Part shown: positions 50,764 through 58,485 of the stretch, piece after piece | Layout: every line of letters starts with the position of its first letter | Position numbering within the stretch: the first letter of the stretch is position 1 | Origin: SSF14 sp046331245 | GTDB lineage: Bacteria > Actinomycetota > Acidimicrobiia > Acidimicrobiales > Microtrichaceae | Assembly (NCBI GenBank): GCA_046331245.1 | Contig: JAXLRH010000004.1 | Coordinates: forward strand, 186,001-250,000 | Length of the DNA stretch: 64,000 nt | Direction of reading: 5' to 3' | Notes under the pieces: model-generated | Seen by the model: only the letters and a program-made list of their open reading frames with translations | The model's database searches: none | What the model was told of the DNA's origin: nothing | Translations under genes and position numbers: made by a program

Positions 50764-51657
50764 CTAGTGGTAGTTGGCGATCAGCGCGTGGGCGATCAGC
50801 GCCCACCCGTCGACCATCACGAACAGGAGGAGCTTGAACGGGAGCGACACGAACACCGGCGGCAGCATCATCATGCCGAGGCTCATCAGGCCACTGGAGA
50901 CGACGAGGTCGATGATCAGGAACGGCAGCAGCACCATCACGCCGATGATGAACGCCGACTTGAGCTCGCTCAGGATGAACGCCGGGATCACGGTGGTGAG
51001 CGAGAGCTCCTGGGGATCCTTCGGCTTCTTCGACTTGGACGCGTCGATCATCAGGTTGAGCTCGGTGTTGCGCGTGTTGCTCAACATGAACTTCTTGAGC
51101 GGCTTCTCCGCCGCCTTCAGCGCCTGACCCTGCTTGATGTCGCCGCGCAGGTACGGCTGCAGCGCGTCGTCGTTCATGTGCTTCAGGGTGGGGGCCATCA
51201 CGAACAGGGAGAGGAACACGGCGAGGCCGGTGATCACCTGGTTCGGCGGGATGGCCTGCAGGCCGATCGCGTTGCGGGCGATGGAGAGCACGACGACGAT
51301 GCGCGTGAAGCTCGTCATGCAGATGAGCAGCGACGGCACCACCGACAGCAGCGTCAGCATCAGCAGGATGACGATGCTCTTGGACGGCTTGCGGGCGTCG
51401 CCGCTGGCGTCGGGGTTCGAGTCCTGCGCGACCGAGCCGAGGTCGACGTCGATGTTCACCTTGTCGTTGGACGAGTCCGGGGTGGTGGTGGTCGGCGTGG
51501 GAGCGACGGGTGTCGGCGGGACGGTGACCGTGGGGATGGTCTGCGCCGGCGCGGCGCCGGCGCTCGACACCGCGCCCAGGCAGACGAGCCCGACGAACAG
51601 CGCGACGAGGATCGCGAGGCGTCGGAAGATCCGCGGGCGGCGGGTGGGGGAGGTCAT
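50764..51657 (-). CDS. fliP: Flagellar export gate protein FliP
   Basis: 297 residues. Begins with a cleavable signal peptide (residues ~1-35) and a Thr/Pro-rich segment, then the FliP core: IVILLMLTLLSVVPSLLIC, MTSFTRIVVVLSIARNAIG, and the C-terminal helices MMLPPVFVSLPFKLLLFVMV. The conserved TSFTRIV and LPFKLLLFV motifs are intact. The N-terminal extension is longer than in Enterobacteria. Confidence 0.95.
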   Translation of the reverse strand: MTSPTRRPRIFRRLAILVALFVGLVCLGAVSSAGAAPAQTIPTVTVPPTPVAPTPTTTTPDSSNDKVNIDVDLGSVAQDSNPDASGDARKPSKSIVILLMLTLLSVVPSLLICMTSFTRIVVVLSIARNAIGLQAIPPNQVITGLAVFLSLFVMAPTLKHMNDDALQPYLRGDIKQGQALKAAEKPLKKFMLSNTRNTELNLMIDASKSKKPKDPQELSLTTVIPAFILSELKSAFIIGVMVLLPFLIIDLVVSSGLMSLGMMMLPPVFVSLPFKLLLFVMVDGWALIAHALIANYH

Positions 51658-51673
51658 GGCAGGAAGGTGTCGA

Positions 51674-52129
51674 TCAGCCGGCGATGTGACGGACGGTCTT
51701 GTCGCGCAGGGTGTCGAGCACGCTGCGACGCGCCGGCGCCTTCTTGGAGGAGTCGGCGGAGCCGGAGGTGCGGAGATCGATCGGGGTGGCGGGGACGGTG
51801 ACGTCGGCCGTCGTGGTCGGGTCGACCACGGTGACCCCGTCGGTCGCGGTCTCGTCGGCGTCGGTGGCCTCGATGGCGGCGTGGCCGAGCAGCGTGACGT
51901 TGTTGTCGGTGATGCCCACCGTGAGGGTCTCGCCGGCGACGCGGACGATGGCGATGGAGCTGTTCTTGGTGAGCGGCTTGCGCTCGACCACCTCGAGATG
52001 GTCCACGCGGACGCGCTTCAGGCCGCCGTTGCGGCCACGCATCACTCGGGCGGCGACCCACATGAGCCCGAAAACGAGCGCGAGCGAGAAGCCCATCCGC
52101 ACGAGCAGCAGGAAGGTGTCGCTGCTCAC
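51674..52129 (-). CDS. fliO: Flagellar biosynthetic protein FliO
   Basis: 151 residues. One N-terminal TM helix (FLLLVRMGFSLALVFGLMWVAARVM) followed by the usual FliO-type beta-strand sequence (RKPLTKNSSIAIVRVAGETLTVGIT). FliO helps assemble the FliP/Q/R gate. Start overlaps the FliN stop by 4 bp (ATGA). Confidence 0.85.
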   Translation of the reverse strand: MSSDTFLLLVRMGFSLALVFGLMWVAARVMRGRNGGLKRVRVDHLEVVERKPLTKNSSIAIVRVAGETLTVGITDNNVTLLGHAAIEATDADETATDGVTVVDPTTTADVTVPATPIDLRTSGSADSSKKAPARRSVLDTLRDKTVRHIAG

Positions 52130-53007
52130 GTCGGCACCCCGTTGCCCACCAGCTCGGTGATGCGAACGGCGTAGCGACCGTCGACGACGATCACCTCGGC
52201 GCGGGCGAACAACGAGCCGTTCACGAGGAGGTCGACGGGGCTGCCGGCGTCGCGCTCGAGTCCGATGACCGAGCCCGGTTCCAGGGCCAGCAGCTCGCTC
52301 ACCCGCAGGTGCGAGCGGCCGAGCTCGGCGGTGACCGCCAGGCTGACGTCGGCCAGGAGCGCGAGGCCCCGGGCGAGCACGGCGTCGGACACGGTGGCGT
52401 GCGACGCGGCGGGCGCAGCGCCGACGGGCGGCAGCGGATCGACGGCCGGAGCGGCGGGTGCCGCCGGCGCGGGTGCGGGAGCGCTCGCCGCCTCGGGGGT
52501 GGCGGGGGCGGCTGCGGACGCCATGGGAGCCGGCGCGTCCGTCGTGCCGGCGGCGCCGTTGGCGTCGGCAGCGGCGATGGTGGCGACGACCTCGTCGTTC
52601 TCGAAGATGCCCGCTCCCAGCACGACGCTGCGGCCGCTGAGGAAGTGCACCAGCTCGTCACCGCTCGTGAGGCCGATGGCCTCCATGACCGGCTGGCCCA
52701 GACCACCGCTCAGCTCGTCCACCATCACCTGCAGGCCGCTCTGCAGCTGCTCGGCCGCGATGCCGCCGCACAGCTCGAGGGCGAGCGAGTGGGTGAGCAT
52801 GATCGTGGTCACGTTGCCGTCGGCGAACGTGAGGGCGAGGCCCGCGCACTGCTGGGGGTCGCCGGGGATCAGGTCGGCCGGTTCGTCCTGCGCTGCGGCC
52901 GGACCGGCGAGCCGGTTGCCTCCCGCGAGCTGGCTCGCGCCACGCTCGACGGTCTCGGCCAGCAGGCCGACGACGTCGCTGGTGGGAACTTCGGTACCGG
53001 TACTCAC
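52126..53007 (-). CDS. fliN: Flagellar motor switch protein FliN with extra N-terminal domain
   Basis: About 293 residues; FliN alone is 80-140. The C-terminal ~85 residues are the FliN/SpoA fold (VTAELGRSHLRVSELLALE; ALEPGSVIGLERDAGSPVDL). The N-terminal ~165 residues form a CheX/CheC-like domain (FADGNVTTIMLTHSLALELC; VMVDELSGGLGQPVMEAIGL), followed by an Ala/Pro linker (~180-215). This is the plan of FliY, in which a CheC-like domain is joined to FliN. GTG start overlaps the FliM stop. Confidence 0.85.
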   Translation of the reverse strand: MSTGTEVPTSDVVGLLAETVERGASQLAGGNRLAGPAAAQDEPADLIPGDPQQCAGLALTFADGNVTTIMLTHSLALELCGGIAAEQLQSGLQVMVDELSGGLGQPVMEAIGLTSGDELVHFLSGRSVVLGAGIFENDEVVATIAAADANGAAGTTDAPAPMASAAAPATPEAASAPAPAPAAPAAPAVDPLPPVGAAPAASHATVSDAVLARGLALLADVSLAVTAELGRSHLRVSELLALEPGSVIGLERDAGSPVDLLVNGSLFARAEVIVVDGRYAVRITELVGNGVPT

Positions 53008-53942
53008 AACAGGCCTCCAGAGGCGGACACGGACTTGCTTTGGGACGCGAGGGTGGTGGCGACGACCTGGCACGCGACCTCGGTGCCGGCGCGTGCGGGA
53101 CGCACGTCGGCGAGGTGGTGGCCGTCGACGTGGAGCGGCAGCGGCTGGTCGGTGCCGTACCCCAGCTTGACGACGTCGCCCACGCCGAGCGCGAGGACGG
53201 TGTGCGAGGGCACCTGCACGGGCGGGAAGGTCACGACGGCCTCGACGACGACGTCGGCGAGCACCGAGGTCATCACCTGGCGGCTCACGTCGGCGTCGGC
53301 GAGCGCGACGGCGGCGCCCGACGTGCCGGTGAGGAGGCGTGCGCCGGTCGAGCCGACGACGACGAACAACGGGGGAGCAGGGTCGCCGAGGCTGACCGCC
53401 AGCTCGATGACGACACCCGACGCGAGATGATCCGACAGCTCGATCTCCTCGAGCTCGGTGAGCGCGACCGGCTGCGGCGCCGAGCGCTCCGGATCGCCGA
53501 GGCGCCCGAGCACCGCGAGCGTCGGCGGGACGACGGTGTGCAGCAGCTCGGCATCGATGACCGAGAGGGTGCGGTCGCCGCTCGGACGACCGGAGCCACC
53601 GAGCAGCACGTCGACGACGCTGAGGCCGAGGAGCGTCGGCACGACGATGGCGACGGCGCCGAGCTCGGTGCCGAGGTCGGCGACGGCGACGAACGGCTCG
53701 TCGCCCCCGATGCCGGCCAGCAGTGGCGCCTGTTCGATCGTGGGGTCGTCGATCAACGGCTCGGGGCCGTTGGTGATCGCGGTCGTGGTGACCTCGATCT
53801 CACGCCCGAGCAGCTCCGACCACGTTCCGGAGAGGGCGGCGAGCAGCTCGGCGACGGCGTAGTTGACGGCACCGAGCGCGGCATCGTCGAAGCTGCCGGC
53901 AGAGCCGGAGCCGAAGATGTCGCGCGTCGTGTCGGGTTCCAC
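53004..53942 (-). CDS. fliM: Flagellar motor switch protein FliM
   Basis: 312 residues. Central CheC-like region and a C-terminal SpoA domain (VPSHTVLALGVGDVVKLGYG) as in FliM; the N-terminal CheY-binding peptide is not clearly recognisable. Forms the C-ring middle, relays CheY-P binding to FliG, and interacts with FliN, whose gene follows with a 4-bp overlap. Lower conservation than FliG or FliI. Confidence 0.85.
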   Translation of the reverse strand: MEPDTTRDIFGSGSAGSFDDAALGAVNYAVAELLAALSGTWSELLGREIEVTTTAITNGPEPLIDDPTIEQAPLLAGIGGDEPFVAVADLGTELGAVAIVVPTLLGLSVVDVLLGGSGRPSGDRTLSVIDAELLHTVVPPTLAVLGRLGDPERSAPQPVALTELEEIELSDHLASGVVIELAVSLGDPAPPLFVVVGSTGARLLTGTSGAAVALADADVSRQVMTSVLADVVVEAVVTFPPVQVPSHTVLALGVGDVVKLGYGTDQPLPLHVDGHHLADVRPARAGTEVACQVVATTLASQSKSVSASGGLL

Positions 53943-54035
53943 GACTTCCCATCGGCCCGAACTTGAGAACTCTGAGCCGTCTGCGGGGAAATCTGGGCCG
54001 TTCGACCCATGACCGGGATTCGCCGAGGTACCGCA

Positions 54036-54070
54036 GGCGAGGCAGCGAGCGAAGCGAGCGAGCCTGAGCC
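54036..54070. repeat. GCGA-rich low-complexity block
   Basis: CAGGCGAGGCAGCGAGCGAAGCGAGCGAGCC-type sequence in the 148-bp gap between fliM and fliL. Could be a REP-like or slippage-derived element; no clean stem. Confidence 0.3.
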
Positions 54071-54090
54071 GAAGGTGGCCGAGGCCGTTA

Positions 54091-54579
54091 TTACTGCATC
54101 ACGAAGTCGGTGAAGTAGACGTCGGTGACGTCGCCCTCGTAGATCTCCTTGAGGTGCTTCTTCAGCTTGGCCTTCACCTTCTCGCGGCCTTCGGCCGTCG
54201 AGATCTCCGTCATGTCGGTGCCGCCGAGCTCGGCGATCACGAGGTCGGTCGCCTTGGCGGTCTCGCCCTTCTCGAAGTCGGCGGCGAGCACACCCTCGAT
54301 GAGCTGGAGGCCCATGCCGACGCGCAGGAAGTGGCCGCCGGCGAGGTTGATGTTGATCGGTTCGACGGTGGCGATCTCACCGAGCACCGGGGCCTCGGTC
54401 GTCGTCGGGCCGGCCGCGGCCGTGGACCCGCCGCCGCCCTGGCCCATGAAGTAGCCGCCGACGCACATGCCGACGGCGAGGATGATGGCCGGAAGGAGGT
54501 TCGACTTGCCGCCGGACTTCTCCTTCTTGCCCTTCTTCCCCTTCTTGCCCTCGTCGGCGTCGGTCTGGGTATCGCTCAT
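54091..54579 (-). CDS. fliL: Flagellar basal-body associated protein FliL
   Basis: 162 residues. Lys-rich cytoplasmic tail (KKGKKGKKEKSGGK), one TM helix (LLPAIILAVGMCVGGYFM) and a periplasmic FliL domain (TVEPININLAGGHFLRVGMGLQLI, ending DVYFTDFVMQ). FliL surrounds the stator and stabilises MotAB. ATG overlaps the MotB stop. Confidence 0.92.
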   Translation of the reverse strand: MSDTQTDADEGKKGKKGKKEKSGGKSNLLPAIILAVGMCVGGYFMGQGGGGSTAAAGPTTTEAPVLGEIATVEPININLAGGHFLRVGMGLQLIEGVLAADFEKGETAKATDLVIAELGGTDMTEISTAEGREKVKAKLKKHLKEIYEGDVTDVYFTDFVMQ

Positions 54580-55409
54580 GGCGTTCCCTTCGGGTCGGTT
54601 CCGGTCGTGACCGGTTCAGAAAGGATGGCGATGTCGACGCGACGGTTCTTGGCCCGGCTGGCGTCGTCGACGTTGGGCACCGACGGCTGCTGATCGCCGT
54701 AGCCCGACGCGCTCAGCCGCTTCGGGTCCATGTGGTGCACGTCGACGAGATATCGGAGCACTGCCGCGGCGCGCGCGGTCGAGAGCTCCCAGTTGGAGGG
54801 GAAGCGCGCGGTCGAGATGGGCCGGTCGTCGGTGTGGCCCTCGATCGACAGCTTGTTCGGCGTCGAGTTGAGCGTGTCCGCCAGGCCGTCGAGCACGGCG
54901 CGGCCCTCGGGGCGCAGATCGGCCGAGCCGGCGTCGAACAGCACGCCCTCGGACACGATCGACACGACGAGCCCGCGGCCCTCGTCCTTGAACGCCAGCT
55001 CGCCGGCCACGCCGTTCTGCTGGGCGTTGGACGTGATCTGCTGCTGGATCCCCTCGAGCTGCTTCTTCGCCTCCGCCTCCGCGGCAGCGGTCTGCTGCTG
55101 GAGCTGGAGCGCCGCCTCGGCCTTGTCCTGCTTGGGGATGATGTCGATCGTGGCGTCGGGCTTCTGCACCGTTGCCGCGCCGTCGAAGATGCCGTTGCCG
55201 CCGACGCCCTGGCCGTTGCCCTGGATGCCGAGCGAGTCGGCGAAGCCTGCCGCGACCTGCTTCATCTTGTTGACGTCGGTCTGGCTGGTGGCCCACATCA
55301 CCAGGAACAGCGCCATGAGCAACGTCAACATGTCGGCGTAGGGGATCACCCACGCCTCATGGTTCACGTGCTCTTCGTGCTCTTCGTGGTGGTGCTTCTT
55401 CTTGCTCAT
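54576..55409 (-). CDS. motB: Flagellar stator protein MotB
   Basis: About 277 residues. Short His/Glu-rich cytoplasmic segment, then the TM helix WVIPYADMLTLLMALFLVMW with the proton-binding Asp (PYADML), a plug-like region and a C-terminal OmpA-like peptidoglycan-binding domain (LSIEGHTDDRPI, WELSTARAAAVLRYL, LSASGYGDQQP). Start follows the MotA stop by 16 bp and leads into the overlapping FliL gene. Confidence 0.95.
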   Translation of the reverse strand: MSKKKHHHEEHEEHVNHEAWVIPYADMLTLLMALFLVMWATSQTDVNKMKQVAAGFADSLGIQGNGQGVGGNGIFDGAATVQKPDATIDIIPKQDKAEAALQLQQQTAAAEAEAKKQLEGIQQQITSNAQQNGVAGELAFKDEGRGLVVSIVSEGVLFDAGSADLRPEGRAVLDGLADTLNSTPNKLSIEGHTDDRPISTARFPSNWELSTARAAAVLRYLVDVHHMDPKRLSASGYGDQQPSVPNVDDASRAKNRRVDIAILSEPVTTGTDPKGTP

Positions 55410-55425
55410 GGTTCGACAGCGCCGG

Positions 55426-56211
55426 TCAGGCGCTCTTCTTCTCGTCGTTGGCGGCCCGCTCCGACGGCGGCAGCGACGAACGCAGCATGTCGTCGAGCAG
55501 GCGCGGGTTGGCACCGGACTGGATGGACAGGACGCCTTCGATGATGAGGCGCTTCTGGGCGATCTCGGCGCCCGACATGACGGTCAGCTTGTTGCCGAGC
55601 GGGAGGAAGATGCCGTTGGCCGCGAACACGCCCCAGAAGGTGGCGGTGAACGCGCCGGCGATGCCTTCGCCGAGCTCGGCGGGGCTGTCGAGCTTGCCCA
55701 TGGTGTGGATGAGGCCGATGACGGCGCCGATGATGCCGAAGGTCGGCGTGAAGATGCCGACGTTGGTCACCATCTTCGAGCCGATCTTGTGGCGGTCGGA
55801 CATGGCCTTCACGTCGGCTTCCATCACCTCGCCGACGACGTCGGGGTCGGCGCCGTCGATCGCGAGCTGGAGACCACGGCGGAAGAACGGGTCCTCGATG
55901 GTGCGGGCCTGCTCCTCGAGTGCGAGGAGACCCTCGCGGCGGGCCTGCTCGGCGAACCCCACGATCTGGTCGATGAGCTCACCGGTGTCCTGGAGCTTCT
56001 GGCCCTTGATGCCTTTGAGGATGGTCTTCACGAGCGACTTGGCCTCGCCCATGGTGTTGCTGAGGAACGTCGCGCCGAAGGCGCTGGCGAGCACGATGAG
56101 GAAGGCCGCGGGCGACCCGAAGAAGGTCACGGGCGACACGCCGTCGATGAGGCCGCCGACGAACACGCCGACGAACACGAGGCCGAGGCCGAGGCCGGTT
56201 GCCGGATCCAC
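55426..56211 (-). CDS. motA: Flagellar stator protein MotA
   Basis: 261 residues, four TM helices. N-terminal helices (GLGLGLVFVGVFVGGLIDGV; PAAFLIVLASAFGATFL), the cytoplasmic loop with conserved charged residues (RREGLLALEEQARTIEDPFFRRGLQLAIDG) and the final pair of helices around TFGIIGAVIGLIHTMGKL and AFTATFWGVFAANGIFLPLG. Couples proton flux to torque with MotB. Confidence 0.95.
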   Translation of the reverse strand: MDPATGLGLGLVFVGVFVGGLIDGVSPVTFFGSPAAFLIVLASAFGATFLSNTMGEAKSLVKTILKGIKGQKLQDTGELIDQIVGFAEQARREGLLALEEQARTIEDPFFRRGLQLAIDGADPDVVGEVMEADVKAMSDRHKIGSKMVTNVGIFTPTFGIIGAVIGLIHTMGKLDSPAELGEGIAGAFTATFWGVFAANGIFLPLGNKLTVMSGAEIAQKRLIIEGVLSIQSGANPRLLDDMLRSSLPPSERAANDEKKSA

Positions 56212-56212
56212 G

Positions 56213-56482
56213 TCAGCCCTCCGTTCCGGAGTCGAGGTTGTCCGACACGAGCTGCAGAGCGGTCGGCTTGTGCTGGACGTGGCCGGCGAACTCGTCGGCC
56301 GTCGCGATGATGCGGGCCCGGAACTCGATGATCCGTGCCACGACCTCCCGGGCCGGCTCCGACACCACGTACTTGGTGCCGTCGATCAGGGTGAGCACGG
56401 TGTCGGGCGTCGTCTCGACGCGTTCGATCAGGTCGGGGTTGAGTCCGAGTTCACTGCCGTTGAGGCGACTGAGGAGAATCAT
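56213..56482 (-). CDS. flbD: Flagellar protein FlbD
   Basis: 89 residues, a small FlbD-family protein. Pattern MILLSRLNGSELGLNPDLIERVETTPDTVLTLIDG is typical. Often found before motA in Gram-positive and spirochaete flagellar operons; biochemical role unclear, perhaps swarming/motor regulation. Only 1 bp separates its stop from motA. A CCTGTCC-TC-GGACAGG dyad lies 50 bp before its start. Confidence 0.88.
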   Translation of the reverse strand: MILLSRLNGSELGLNPDLIERVETTPDTVLTLIDGTKYVVSEPAREVVARIIEFRARIIATADEFAGHVQHKPTALQLVSDNLDSGTEG

Positions 56483-56531
56483 GACGTCCGTTTCACTGAT
56501 CGGCGGCGGCACCGACGACGTGCTGGCGACA

Positions 56532-56547
56532 CCTGTCCTCGGACAGG
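56532..56547. other. Dyad upstream of flbD
   Basis: CCTGTCC-TC-GGACAGG, perfect 7-bp arms, 50 bp upstream of the flbD ATG. Could be an operator for a second flagellar promoter. Confidence 0.35.
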
Positions 56548-56612
56548 CGCCTCCCGACATCGGGGCCGGTAGTTGTTCATCGGACCGCCGGGGGCAGAAG
56601 TGAGCGAAATCC

Positions 56613-56644
56613 GGGGGAATTGGGTCGCTGGACCCACTTCCCCC
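56613..56644 (-). terminator. Long hairpin after flgE, possible operon divider
   Basis: GGGGGAATTGGGTC pairs with GACCCACTTCCCCC around a GCTG loop: 13 of 14 positions match. It lies about 56 bp beyond the flgE stop on the transcribed strand and is followed by GGATTTCG. It is the strongest structure in the 217-bp gap between flgE and flbD and could end or attenuate the upstream transcript. Confidence 0.5.
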
Positions 56645-56699
56645 AGATCAACCCCGATCTCCCCCGACGCGGGACGCGTCAGGTCGATGGTCATGACGA

Positions 56700-57968
56700 T
56701 CAGCGCTTCAGGTTCACGACTTCTTGGAGCAGCTCGTCCGACGTCGTGATGACTCGGGAGTTCGCCTGGAAGCCGCGCTGGGCGATGATCAGGTTCGTGA
56801 ACTCCTGGGACAGGTCGACGTTCGACATCTCGAGCGTGCCGGCCGTGATGAGACCACGTCCGGCGCCGCCACCGGCGGTGCCGATCTGCGGAAGGCCCGA
56901 GTTCACCGACTCGGTGAACGCGGTGCCGCCGGCGGCCTCGAGACCACCGGGGTTCGAGAAGGTCGCGAGGGCCATCTGGCCGATGGCCCGGGTGCGGCCG
57001 TTGGAGTAGGTGCCGACGATGAGGCCCTCCTGCGACACGCTGAAGCTCTGCAGCGAGCCGGCGGACGAGCCGTCCTGCTGGATGATCGCGACCGACGCGA
57101 TCTCGCCGAACTGGTTGATGCGACCACCGACGCCTGCGGCGCCGAAGTTCAGCGTGATCGGCGCAGCGAAGCCGGGCAGGAACCCGCCCGGGATGGTGGC
57201 GTTGTAGCCGCTGGTGACCTCGCCGTCGGCGCCGAACGTGAGCGGCGTGCCCGCGATGGCCTGGCCCGCGGCCGGCGGGGCCGGCACGAGGTTGTTGCTG
57301 GAGTCCACGTAGCGGGCCTCCACCTTCCAGGTGTTGTTCGCCGTCTTCGTGTACTCGAGACGGAGGCTGACCGGGTTGCCCTGGCCGTCGAACACGTCGG
57401 CGGCGTTGGTGAGCACGGTGCCGACCGCGGCGTCGGCGGGAAGGTTGCCGCCCGCCTGCACCGTGGTGGTCTGCACCGGCGGCACGAGGTCGCCCACGGG
57501 GATCGTGATGTTGCCGATCGGCGCGGTCGTCGACACCTTGCCGGTGTTGTCGGCCTGCCAGCCCTGCACGAAGCCGCCGCTGTTGGTCGTGATGCGGCCG
57601 AGCGCGTCGACCGAGAACGAACCGGCACGGGTGTACTCACGACCGCCGAGCGAGTCGACGACGAAGAAGCCGTCGCCCTGGATCGCGAAGTCGGTGGAAC
57701 GACCGGTGCGCTGGAGGGAGCCCTGGGCGAAGCTGGTCGTGATGCCGGCGACGCGTGAGCCGAGGCCGATGGTGTTGGGGTTGGTACCACCGATGGTGGC
57801 GCTGGGCTGGCCGGCGCCACGGGAGGTCTGGCTGAGGACGTCCTCGAACACGGTCGAGGACGACTTGAAGCCGTTGGTGTTGACGTTGGCGATGTTGTTG
57901 CCGACGACGTCCATCATCGTCTGATGGTTCCGGAGGCCGGAGATGGCCGAGAACATTGAACGGATCAT
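56700..57968 (-). CDS. flgE: Flagellar hook protein FlgE
   Basis: 422 residues. N-terminal rod/hook motif MIRSMFSAISGLRNHQTMMD, followed by VVGNNIANVNTNGFKSS, and C-terminal FTNLIIAQRGFQANSRVITT are conserved in axial proteins; the middle carries the hook-specific beta domains (FAIQGDGFFVVDSLGGREYTR). Hook subunit exported by the flagellar apparatus. Upstream gene flgD encodes its scaffolding cap. Confidence 0.95.
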   Translation of the reverse strand: MIRSMFSAISGLRNHQTMMDVVGNNIANVNTNGFKSSSTVFEDVLSQTSRGAGQPSATIGGTNPNTIGLGSRVAGITTSFAQGSLQRTGRSTDFAIQGDGFFVVDSLGGREYTRAGSFSVDALGRITTNSGGFVQGWQADNTGKVSTTAPIGNITIPVGDLVPPVQTTTVQAGGNLPADAAVGTVLTNAADVFDGQGNPVSLRLEYTKTANNTWKVEARYVDSSNNLVPAPPAAGQAIAGTPLTFGADGEVTSGYNATIPGGFLPGFAAPITLNFGAAGVGGRINQFGEIASVAIIQQDGSSAGSLQSFSVSQEGLIVGTYSNGRTRAIGQMALATFSNPGGLEAAGGTAFTESVNSGLPQIGTAGGGAGRGLITAGTLEMSNVDLSQEFTNLIIAQRGFQANSRVITTSDELLQEVVNLKR

Positions 57969-58036
57969 GAGGGGAAGTGCTCCTGTGGGGTGAGGGGTTG
58001 GCTGGCTGGGGTCGGGAGGAGATGTCGGTTCCGGGC

Positions 58037-58477
58037 TCAGCCCTGAGTCGCGACACCACCGACCTCGGTGACGGAGGTGAGGTCCGCGTCCTTGCCACTC
58101 ACCTTGAGGGTGACGCCATCTGCAGTGAGATTGGCGCCGCTTACAACGCCGGATGCGTAGGCACCCGTCGCGTCCTGGTACTTCACGGTCCGGCCGATGA
58201 GGGCTGCCGCCGTCGTCAGGCCCTGGGTCCGGATGTTGTCGGAGTTCTGCTGTGCGATCTCCTCGAGCTTCTCGACCTGGGTGAACTGCGCCGTCTGCGC
58301 CATGAACTCGGCGGAGTCGGTGGGCTTCATCGGGTCCTGGTACTTGAGCTGCGCGACGAGGAGCTTGAGGAAGGCGTCCTTGCCGAGGGTGTTGGTCGGC
58401 GCCGGCGTCGAGTCGGAGGACTTCGACTTCGGGGCGATGGTGTTGACGGAGTACGACTCCGGGATGGCGGTGGTCAC
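58037..58477 (-). CDS. flgD: Flagellar hook capping protein FlgD (short form)
   Basis: 146 residues. The conserved N-terminal FlgD module is present (LGKDAFLKLLVAQLKYQDPM, EFMAQTAQFTQVEKLEEI) with a short C-terminal beta segment (LIGRTVKYQDATGAYASGVV). The protein lacks the larger C-terminal domains of enterobacterial FlgD (~230 residues), a form also found in other lineages. Acts as hook assembly cap. Confidence 0.92.
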   Translation of the reverse strand: MTTAIPESYSVNTIAPKSKSSDSTPAPTNTLGKDAFLKLLVAQLKYQDPMKPTDSAEFMAQTAQFTQVEKLEEIAQQNSDNIRTQGLTTAAALIGRTVKYQDATGAYASGVVSGANLTADGVTLKVSGKDADLTSVTEVGGVATQG

Positions 58478-58485
58478 GGCTGCTC

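Noticed and set aside
54001..54080. GCGA-rich block as a transcription terminator or CRISPR-like repeat
   Set aside because: No stable symmetrical stem and no regularly spaced repeat units.
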